Shown here one piece after another: positions 1 to 11,663 of a DNA stretch of 11,663 bases. Location of the stretch: assembly GCA_015679605.1 (NCBI GenBank), contig JAAAVE010000959.1:1-11663 (forward strand), read 5' to 3'. The notes under the pieces are model-generated. The model ran no database searches and was not told the DNA's origin. It worked only from the letters and a program-made list of their open reading frames with translations. The stretch comes from Podila epigama (Eukaryota > Mortierellomycota > Mortierellomycetes > Mortierellales > Mortierellaceae). Made by a program: the position numbers and the translations under genes. Position 1 is the stretch's first letter; each line of letters starts with the position of its first letter.

Positions 1-33
1 TTTGTCTCTGTCAACATCCGATACCCATTCTAG
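1..33 (+). other. 3' end of an upstream intron of the Cid1-like gene
   Basis: The coding frame of the first visible exon meets an in-frame TAG at 31-33, which reads as an acceptor (pyrimidine-rich ccattctag). A second AG follows at 38-39 (gcccag), giving a tandem acceptor 6 nt apart that would include or skip Ala-Gln. The donor lies outside the window. Confidence 0.55.
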
Positions 34-1971
34 GCCCAGGTCCCTTCAACAAAGTATATAGCGCAACGTGCAGATCTCATCAGAAGGCTTCAAAAGATTT
101 TGGATCACAATTTCTATGGCGATCGTCTTCGGATCGAGGCTTTTGGGTAAGGAACATATGTGTTGATGTTTTCATGAAAGTATGCTCTTGTTGGTCGATT
201 TTTGCGGTCACGGTGACTCCAAGGCCTGGCCACTTTTTTTGTTTGTCTTCTGACACTGGAAACAATAACATGTAATCATGTCATTATTATTAATTTTTCT
301 TTTCTTTTCTCAAACGCCTCTTCAACAAAAAAAAAAAAAAAACATATAGTTCCTATGCCAGTGGACTAGGAAATGATACAAGTGATGCAGACCTCTGTAT
401 TACTAGGGATAACTTTAGTCGCTCTGCCCGATATAGCAACCTTCGTGTTGTTGCCAACGCACTTCGACATGGAGGGATGACCAGTGTACTAACAATCTTG
501 CATGCACGCGTTCCCATTGTCAAATTTGTGGATCCAGCTACGAAAATCAATTGCGACATGAACTGCAACCATGTCCTTGGCGTCCATAACAGTGAGCTTA
601 TCCGGTGCTACACCTTGATTGATCCTCGTGTCCGACCCTTGGTCTACAATATTAAGGCTCTTACCAAAGTCCATCATATCAATGACTCTAGCAGAGGCTA
701 CCTCAGTAGCTATGCCTATGTGATGATGATCGTTGGCTTTCTACAAGACCAGGTACGAATGATAATGTTGGCCAATGTTGGTTCTTTGAGAGAAAAAACA
801 CAATGGATTGCGTGCTGACATGGTATTACTCCTTTCTTTTGGGCATCCTGCAAAACGTGAAAAAAAATAACGACCATTCTTGTAGAATCCACCTATATTA
901 CCGTCACTGCAAAGCCAACCCCGTGAGCATTTGAAGGAACTCTACGTTCAGCTGGACCATGAAGGCCGAGGGGGCCATGACTTGGTCGACTGCTCATTTG
1001 ACCACAACATCGAACGCTACAAGGACTTTGGAGCAGCCAACAAAAAGACAGTGGGTCAACTATTGATCGAATTCTTTGAATTCTATAGCCGCTATTTTGA
1101 TTATCAGACATTGGAAATCAATGTTCGTGTGGGCGGGATCAGGTTGCGGAAGGAAGTCATAAAACGGCGTCAGGCTGGCCGTGGTGATTTCAAACCTGGC
1201 CATGGAGAAAAGAAACTCGTCGTGATGGACCCATTCATCCACGATCGTAACGTTGCTGGTACTTGCAGTCGTCACAACCTGACCCAGGTCTGGAACACTT
1301 TTCAATGGCTTTACTTCCAGCTGAGTCACGGTCATCACCAGCAAGCCTTTTCCCCTATCCCAGACGACTACTTTCGTTCCCAATGGCCAGATTCTTCTGA
1401 GGTGCAGCGCGATGTATCCACAAAGTCAGCTTCGACCTCGACAGCAAGTGCAGCTGTTTCCACTAAAAAGAAAGCTACTCATTCAGACCAGCACAATGAG
1501 GAGCGTGATACTGATAGTATCAATTCGGAGGATGAGCATGCGAATGGCAACGGTAGCGTAGAACAACAAGGATCAGCCGAGGGTACTATATCAAAGTCCA
1601 AAAGACGGCGGGCTCGAAGGGCAGAACGGCACCGTCGACTACTACTCGAGCAAGAAGCGCAGGACGCAAAAGTCAACGCCGAGGAGAAAGGAAAGGAGGT
1701 GGTAAGGGAGATGGAGAAGGCGAATGGAAAGGAGAACGTCAAGAGCAAAACCAAAGAGAATACCCAGGATAATGCTAAAGAGAAAGCAAAGGAGAATGCC
1801 AAAGAGAATACCCAAGTGAATGCTAAAGTGAATGCTAAAGACAAAGTAAAGGGGAGTGCTAAAGAGTATGCCAAAGTACTCAAGGGACAAGGTGACCAGC
1901 AGGACCCATTCCCGGTGCTTGCCAAAACAAGGGTTACTCTCGGACAGGTAAAAAGCAAGAACTCTCTTTGA
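34..1971 (+). CDS. Cid1-like terminal nucleotidyltransferase (non-canonical poly(A)/poly(U) polymerase), 5' partial
   Basis: Adds untemplated nucleotides (U or A) to RNA 3' ends in RNA turnover or processing; this role comes from the family. Exons read as 34-146, 350-752 and 886-1971 (533 visible residues); the 5' end lies upstream of the window. The joint at 146/350 gives FGSYASGLGNDTSDADLCI, the Pol-beta nucleotidyltransferase signature G-S...D-x-D, with Asp codons at 384-386 and 390-392. The third carboxylate is in INCDMNCN (Asp at 555-557). Exon 3 carries the PAP-associated domain: KKTVGQLLIEFFEFYSRYF, then VMDPFIHDRNVAGTC. After about position 1390 the protein becomes a Ser/Lys/Glu-rich tail with basic stretch KSKRRRARRAERHRR and a degenerate NAKE-type repeat, probably disordered. 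The stop at 1969-1971 follows GQ/gtaaaa, so a further weak 3' intron is possible but not needed. The 3' splice choice at 33 (tag) or 39 (cag) is unresolved. Family is sure; A versus U specificity is not. Confidence 0.87.
147..349 (+). other. Intron (203 bp, phase 2) in the Cid1-like gene
   Basis: Donor gtaagg at 147 and acceptor catatag ending at 349. Removing it joins FG to SYASGLG and restores the conserved G-S-x9-D-x-D motif, which is strong support. The 3' end is unusual: a run of 16 A residues (327-342) lies between a likely branch site (ctcttcaac, 318-326) and the AG, where pyrimidines are normal. Confidence 0.85.
753..885 (+). other. Intron (133 bp, phase 0) in the Cid1-like gene
   Basis: Donor gtacga at 753 and acceptor cttgtag ending at 885. 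Splicing joins GFLQDQ to NPPILPSLQ, keeping the Cid1-family order of central domain then PAP-associated domain. Reading through the donor meets a stop at 816-818. Confidence 0.83.
1741..1886 (+). repeat. 12-nt periodic low-complexity coding repeat (NAKE-type tetrapeptides)
   Basis: The polymerase tail reads as successive four-residue units such as TQDN, AKEK, AKEN, AKEN, TQVN, AKVN, AKDK, VKGS, AKEY. At DNA level 1751-1780 and 1799-1828 are near-identical (3 differences in 30 nt by eye), offset by 48 nt or four units. This suggests expansion by slippage or unequal exchange. The peptide should be highly charged and disordered or helical. Confidence 0.75.
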
Positions 1972-2093
1972 AAATTAGATTATATAAACGGATCTTTAAT
2001 GATTGTCTATTGATGATAGTAATGTACACAGTATGAAAAAAAGAGAATATGGACTACATGGTAATACAAGCAGGGAAGAATAGTGATCTATGA
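1972..2093. terminator. Convergent 3' UTR / polyadenylation region shared by two genes
   Basis: Only 122 bp separate the stop codon of the plus-strand polymerase gene from that of the minus-strand transporter. On the plus strand tatataaa (1981-1988) resembles a fungal UA-rich efficiency element. On the minus strand ATTAAA (plus coordinates 1995-2000) is a variant poly(A) signal about 95 nt beyond the transporter stop. Exact cleavage sites cannot be read, and overlap of the two transcripts is likely. Confidence 0.35.
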
Positions 2094-7350
<5,257 letters not shown>

Positions 7351-7512
7351 CGCTGCTTTGGATGAAAGAAAGAAATGAAGATAAGCAAAAATAAAAAGCG
7401 GAGCGAGAATTGCAGAAAAAAATGAAAGGAATTGGATGTAATGTAGGAGGACAAGTGCAACGAACAAAATGAACTTGCTATAAGAGGAGTGACCTTTGAC
7501 CGACCCCCCCTC

Positions 7513-7522
7513 CCTTTATAAA
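7513..7522 (-). promoter_or_regulatory. TATA box, probable core promoter of the ABCC gene
   Basis: The near-palindrome CTTTATAAAG, read on the minus strand as cctttataaaggg, lies about 165 bp upstream of the transporter ATG. A start site about 30 bp downstream would give a leader of about 135 nt, which is CT-rich and lacks ATG. Plausible by sequence and position only. Confidence 0.5.
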
Positions 7523-7556
7523 GGTGATTCATGAAGGAAGATGCCAAGAGTGTACG

Positions 7557-7600
7557 TTCATGCGTATGTGCGTATGTGCGTGTGCGGCGTGCGTGTGCAA
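7557..7600 (+). repeat. GT-rich simple repeat (TGCGTATG/TGCGTGTG)
   Basis: Imperfect repetition of tgcgtatg and gtgcgtgtg units immediately upstream of the transporter's TATA box. Alternating purine-pyrimidine character is visible. It may affect promoter spacing; no function can be read. Confidence 0.6.
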
Positions 7601-8223
7601 CAACAGTGTCAAAATATTCGCCTTGTGTTCCGCTCCATTCACACGCGGCGTCAAGAGAACCTTCTTTCTCAGGTCCGCCCGAATAAGGTTGCCCAGAACA
7701 TGAAATGTGAGCAATCCGCAATGTGTAGTCGAAAAATGAATGCCAAGGCCCAAGAAGTTTCTTTTTAAACTTTTTAGGTTGTTCGATAAATGCCACCAAA
7801 TTCCCTTGAGGAACGAACATGTCCTGAAAAGGAAGGGTTGTGGCGAGATGACTGCGGTCGGATTTTTTTGTTTATATTGTTTTGTGGACGGCTGGATAAG
7901 TTCACTGTGACTTGGATTCTTTGATATGGCCAGAGTGGGATGCCAAACAGCGAGAGAAGGCAGAGCCATCGACATGGCAAAAAAGGAAAGCAATTTGGCA
8001 AAATGGCACGCGTCTTTTCTGTGACTGCTACAAAATAGAAAAAATCAAAGAAAAACACGACCGAAACACGGACGCGTCTGTCGAGTGGCCGTTGTTCGAC
8101 AATGCCCCACCCATTGACCCAACCAGGGGCCTAGCTTGAACAATTTTTTTTCTTCTTCTTTCTATCATTTTTTTTGTTTTTATCTATCCTTCTTCATTCC
8201 TCAGCTCTTGACACAATAAAAAA

Positions 8224-8243
8224 TCCATCTCACTCCATCTCAC
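8224..8243 (+). repeat. 10-bp perfect tandem duplication (tccatctcac x2)
   Basis: Two adjacent copies of tccatctcac lie about 90-110 bp before the ATG of the coiled-coil gene, just downstream of an A/T-rich caataaaaaa. The position suits a transcription start or leader element, but nothing more can be claimed. Confidence 0.5.
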
Positions 8244-8332
8244 TTGTACATATCAATCGAAAACCTCATTTGTAACATACAAACATCTTGAGCATTGACA
8301 TCTCTATCATTGACTTGTAACCCTAAAAACAA

Positions 8333-11300
8333 ATGAAGTGCAAGTTCACACCCGTAGGTAAGAACAAGAAGGAATAAAAAAAACACGTACATACACAGGC
8401 CCACAGGCCTATTCACATAAAACTCATCTACACGATAGAGTGAAGCACTAATACATATATGTCTTCATTCATCAGCCGTCGCCGTGGCGCTTGCCATGGC
8501 TGCTCAGTCAGCCGATGGCTTTCACAATCGCCAAGAACGCTACACCGACCCTGTATCCTTGGACAAAGCCTGTCCGGCCCACCTCGAAGGATCCGACTCT
8601 TGCGTGAATAAACACGTACCACAACAACATCGCAGGCATCACACCACTACCACCACCACCCCCATCCCCATCGCCAAAAACCACGCCACAACAATCTATA
8701 AAAAATCAACTACCGTCTATGCTACCATGACAGCCGGTCCACGCACTGCAGACGAACCCCATTTCCGCTATGGGTTTGTGGATGGCATCCATTCCAAACT
8801 GAGTCAACTTGTCGACGCCATTCAACCTTCGTCTGAATCTGACGACCAGTTTGAGCTTGAGGAAGAGATGCTACCATCTGGCTCTCTCTTTGCTGACAAC
8901 CATCACAACAAGGATGATGGCGAGGATGACCATGGTGATGACAGCATCAAAAGAACATCCGAGCATGGATCTCACCACAACAAGCGAGGTGACCATGACG
9001 GAACAGGTGGTTACGCCCAACACGCCTCAGCTTTACCAAGACATGACTCCGAAGGTCCCAAGAACGCCAAGCAAATCAAAGTGAAGAAATTAAATGAGGA
9101 AAAGAAGCGTGAGAGCAAGAACGTCGACAAAGAGGACCATACTGAGGGTACCTTCCATATCTTGCCAGTCCTCGGTAAACTCAAGCGCGCCTTGCTTGAC
9201 TCGGAGACATGGGATTACGACTATGGTGCAGATGCACCCATTGATTCGGGCACGACAGTTGGCGATGCTATTGAGGATACAATTGAAGAGATTGCCGAAG
9301 AGATTGCTGAGGAGCGGGAACTGGAACTCGAACAAGAGAAGCAAGAAAACGAAGAGAAAGAGAAGGAAGAGGAAGAGAAATTGGTTCAAGCAGCTCATGC
9401 TGGAGCGGTCCACAAGCGCCATGATGATACTCATCCACCCACTGAACGTAGCGACGAAGGTATTCTCCGCAAGATTTTGAGCCATTTTCCTGGCAAGGGG
9501 GAACGAACCGCTGTCTTTGTGCCAAATAATCCGTCATCTAAAAGCACTTCCGCCACGACCAAGGTGGCTCCGCATGAGCGAACGGCCGCCTTTGTTAGAG
9601 CGCCATCATCAGGCAGTCATGGACGTTCTGCTGAATTTGTTCCTGTATCGCAGCCTCAACCACAGTCATCTCTCACATCCTCCGCCGGTCGCAGTGCTGA
9701 CTTTGTGAGTGCCCAACGCACTGCAGACTTTGTCTCTGCTCCCAAGCAACGTACCGCCGACTTTTCTTCTGCTCCTAAGCAACGTACTGCAGACTTTGTC
9801 TCTGCTCCCAAGGAATGTACCGCCGAATTTTCTTCTGCTCCCAAGCAACGTACTGCAGACTTTGATTCTGCTCCTAAGCAACGTACTGCCGACTTTGTTT
9901 CAGCTCTTCAGGCTACTTCCGCCGCACCCTCTCCAATAGCCAAACAAGGCCGTCAAGAGAAGGGAGACACCACAACCCAAAAGAACAAGCGTGCATCATC
10001 AGGTTGGTTCTGGGGTAAACGACATGAAGACACTGTAAAAGACGAGGCATCATCCACTTATCACGAGAAAGCAGCAACAGATTCTCAACGGGTGACTATC
10101 AAGCGGTCCATGTCTGACAATCTCGCAGATGCAGTGCACAATGCTGAAGAAAGCGCCAAGGATCAATTTGAACAGATCAAGGCATTTGGAGCGAAAAACA
10201 TGCATGCAGTTCAACATGAAGCGGAAGTGCTTGAGCACAAGGCTCAGGTATTGGCTCAAGAAGCCCAAAGGGCTGCAGAGAGAAAAGCGGCAGAATTGAA
10301 GAAGGAGGCAGAAGAAAGTAAGAAGATTTTGGAGAGGAGGGCATCTGAGGTCAAGAAAGAAGCCGAAAAGATGGCGGACAAGGCAAAGCAGCAAGTCGAG
10401 AAGAAAGCTGCCGAGCTCAAACATGAAGCTGAGCAGAAAGCTCGAGAGATCAAGAAGCAAGCTGAGGAGGCACGGAAGGCTGCCGAGAAGAAGGCTGCTC
10501 TTGCCAGACTTCAGTACGAAAAGGAACAAGCCCGGAAAAAAGAAGAAAAGCGCAAACGCGACCTGGAGGAAGCTAACCGACTTGCTGCCAAGAAGGCTGA
10601 GGAGGTGAAGCAGGCGGCGCTCAAGAAAGCTGAGGAGGCAAAACTGGCCGCCGAGAAGAAGAAGCGTGAGGCTGAGGAGGCTGCTAAAAAGGCTGCAGAG
10701 AAGAAAGAACGAGAACTGCTCGAAGCCAAGAAAAAAGCAGAGGCCAAAGCTGAAAAGGCTCGACTAGAAGCAGAGGCCAAAGCTGAAAAGGCGCGATTGG
10801 CAGCAGAAAAGAAACGCCATGAAAAGGAGGAAGCAGATCGCGTTGCTCGTGAGAAGCAGCAGGCCAAGGAGGAAGCCAAACGACTCGCAGCTGAGAAAGC
10901 AGCTCAGGCCAAACTGGAAGCACAACACAAGAAACTTGAACAGGAAAAGTTGGAGTTTGAGAAGAGGGAACTCAAGAAGCGCGAAGCTGCCGAAAAGGCC
11001 GCTGCTATCAAGGCTGCCAAGATTGAGGCTGAGGCGCTCAAGAAACGCGAGGAAGAGCAGGCAGCCATTGAAAAGGCAGCACGAGCCAAGAAGGCAGCCC
11101 TGGAGGCTCAACTCGAAGCGGAGGCCAAGGCCCACAAGGCAAGATTAGAGGCCGAGAACAAGAAGCATGAAGCTGCCGTGAGGGAGGCACAAAAGAAGAT
11201 TGAAGCCGAAGAAAAGGCTGCTGAGGCAAAGAAATTGGCAGCAGAGAAGGCTGCAGCTGAGACTTTGAAGAAACGAGTTGCCAAAGAGAAAAAATTGGCA

Positions 11301-11474
11301 GCTGAACAGGCCAAGAAAGATGCCGCAGAGGCCCAAAAGCAACTCCAGGCCCTGGCCAAGCGTGAGGCAGAACTCGCGAAGGCTACCAAGGCTAAGTTTG
11401 AGGCCGAGGCACTGGCGCGCGAGGCTCAGAGAAAGGCCGAAGAGGCGAAACATCGGGCCAAATCGTTCAAGTAG
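8333..11474 (+). CDS. Predicted secreted repeat and Lys/Ala/Glu-rich helical protein, two exons
   Basis: No family recognised. Exon 1 is 8333-8357 (MKCKFTPV plus one base) and exon 2 is 8476-11474, giving 1007 residues. Splicing creates an N-terminus with Lys residues, then AVAVALAMAAQSA, a clear signal peptide probably cut after Ala21 (QSA/DG) or Ala17. Next come two cysteines (C41, C51), a His/Thr-rich and acidic region, an acidic helix (about 280-315, Glu-rich), ten copies of an (R)(T/S)A(D/E)F motif (residues 351-487), a short segment GWFWGKR (518-524), then residues 553-1007, almost wholly Lys/Ala/Glu/Arg/Gln with long unbroken helical propensity and 11-residue repeats. There is no GPI signal, HDEL or further membrane span. 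KR dipeptides precede the helix at several points and could be Kex2 sites. Alternative: translation from ATG 8496 (MAAQSADG) would give a cytosolic form. The helix resembles single-alpha-helix or TolA/LEA-like sequences by composition only, so database hits there would be low-complexity matches. Function unknown; a cell-surface or secreted role is inferred. Confidence 0.85.
8358..8475 (+). other. Intron (118 bp, phase 1) splitting the signal peptide coding sequence
   Basis: Donor gtaaga at 8358, branch-like cactaata (8446-8453), acceptor ttcatcag ending at 8475. About 25 nt separate branch and AG, as is usual in fungi. Splicing turns MKCKFTPV plus AVAVALAMAAQSA into one signal peptide; unspliced, exon 1 stops within a few codons (TAA at 8375-8377). 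Confidence 0.85.
9501..9911 (+). repeat. 11-residue (33-nt) tandem repeat array, RTADFVSAPKQ type
   Basis: Six units in exact 33-nt register begin at 9714, 9747, 9780, 9813, 9846 and 9879. Four looser copies precede them: ERTAVF at 9501, ERTAAF at 9576, GRSAEF at 9621 and GRSADF at 9687. Units at 9714 and 9780 differ at one base, and units at 9747 and 9813 share the SSAPK form, so a 66-nt (22-residue) duplication seems to underlie the array. An isolated RTAD copy sits at 8742-8753. Confidence 0.9.
10107..11474 (+). other. Lys/Ala/Glu-rich helical domain (coiled coil or single alpha helix), about 455 residues
   Basis: From SDNLADAVHNAEESAKDQFE to the C-terminal KSFK, the sequence is dominated by Lys, Ala and Glu with frequent EAK, KAE and EEAK steps and opposite charges at i/i+4. 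There is no Pro or Gly after the first 35 residues or so. Such sequence forms long helices; whether it is a dimeric coiled coil or a monomeric charged helix cannot be decided by eye. The opposite strand is open here because of codon composition alone. Confidence 0.85.
10737..10802 (+). repeat. 33-nt direct duplication inside the helical domain
   Basis: Two adjacent 33-nt copies (10737-10769, 10770-10802) encode AEAKAEKARLE and AEAKAEKARLA. The first 23 bases or so are identical. Eleven-residue periodicity matches a hendecad, compatible with LEA-3-like or right-handed coiled coils. Confidence 0.8.
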
Positions 11475-11663
11475 AAAGAGATGTACAGGTTAACAAGTAT
11501 GATGTATATAGAATCTGAGTAAACATTCGATACTTTCTTGAGTAAATAGACACGATGCTCTGAAGTCTTGTATTGGGTGGTTTTTGACGCGCCTGGTGAA
11601 AGCCATGTTGCCATGGTTGGATCGCGTAGAAGGATGAGGAATAAAGGCTACTTTTTTTTTTTT
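11475..11663 (+). other. 3' flank of the coiled-coil gene; no gene seen
   Basis: This AT-rich sequence has tgtatata (11502-11509), a possible fungal efficiency element for 3' end formation. An AATAAA lies at 11640-11645, followed by a T12 run reaching the window edge. No coding potential is visible. Confidence 0.5.

Larger units (their letters stand above)
7351..8332. promoter_or_regulatory. Divergent intergenic region (about 980 bp) between ABCC and coiled-coil genes
   Basis: No convincing gene lies here: the reading frames present start from weak codons or look like nothing known, and their composition follows local simple sequence. The region should hold both promoters. It includes a TATA box on the transporter side, a CT-rich leader on the minus strand without ATG codons, a GT-rich simple repeat, two ACGCGT hexamers, a short dyad TGTCGA/TCGACA (8079-8101), a T/C-rich tract (about 8142-8203) and a 10-bp tandem duplication in the coiled-coil gene's leader. 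Confidence 0.7.

Noticed and set aside
477-818. Plus-strand 113-codon frame as a separate small gene
   Set aside because: It is the middle exon of the Cid1-like gene read through into the intron at 753; the last 22 codons are intronic.
1479-1958. 159-codon minus-strand frame opposite the polymerase tail
   Set aside because: Same cause: the antisense of a Lys/Glu/Ala/Asn-rich tail gives a stop-poor Leu/Ser/Phe frame.
7529-7993. 154-codon minus-strand open frame in the divergent promoter
   Set aside because: It overlaps the GT/CA simple repeat (His/Ala/Thr-rich output) and has no recognisable motif or splice support.
7912-8139. 75-codon plus-strand open frame MDSLIWPEWDAK...
   Set aside because: It is short, has no recognisable domain and sits in the promoter of gene 3. 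Kept only as a remote possibility of a small protein.
9501-9911. Regular 33-nt repeats considered as a CRISPR-like array or minisatellite without coding role
   Set aside because: Units abut without spacers, hold the reading frame, and substitutions keep the RTADF peptide, so it is a coding tandem repeat.
10050-11453. Long minus-strand open frames opposite the helical domain (Leu/Ser/Phe/Ala-rich)
   Set aside because: Complement of AAG/GAG/GCC codons lacks stops on the other strand, so these are composition shadows.

Overview
The window looks like nuclear DNA of a filamentous fungus. It holds three protein genes with short spliceosomal introns (113-203 bp, GT-AG, branch-like motifs near the 3' ends), long eukaryotic intergenic spacers, and no operon-like spacing or ribosome binding sites. 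Intron size, moderate GC content, the MRP/Ycf1-type transporter and the style of the secreted-protein signal peptide fit an early-diverging fungus such as a Mortierella relative. That placement is an impression, not a demonstrated fact.

Layout. (1) Positions 34-1971, plus strand: the 3' part of a Cid1-type terminal nucleotidyltransferase (non-canonical poly(A)/poly(U) polymerase). The catalytic core and PAP-associated domain are followed by a long charged tail with a 12-nt/4-residue periodicity; the gene's 5' end lies outside the window. (2) Positions 7350-2094, minus strand: a complete five-exon gene for a full-length ABCC (MRP/Ycf1-like) transporter, reconstructed here as 1588 residues with TMD0, two TMDs and two NBDs. 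Its 3' end converges on gene 1, with only 122 bp between the stop codons. (3) Positions 8333-11474, plus strand: a two-exon gene for a 1007-residue protein of no recognised family. A 25-nt first coding exon, separated by a 118-bp intron, supplies the start of a signal peptide that is missed if only long reading frames are read. The mature protein has an acidic/His-rich N-terminal region, an 11-residue tandem repeat (core RTADFVSAPKQ), dibasic Kex2-type sites, and a 455-residue Lys/Ala/Glu-rich helical C-terminus.

Genes 2 and 3 are divergent and share about 980 bp of upstream DNA. It contains a TATA box for the transporter, a GT-rich simple repeat, two ACGCGT elements and a pyrimidine-rich tract.

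There is no evidence that the three genes form one pathway. The most original item is gene 3. Secondary points are the 87-bp phase-0 exon that carries the NBD1 signature and Walker B of the transporter, and lysine/alanine-rich low-complexity tracts in all three neighbouring genes. I saw no tRNA, rRNA, transposon or CRISPR array.
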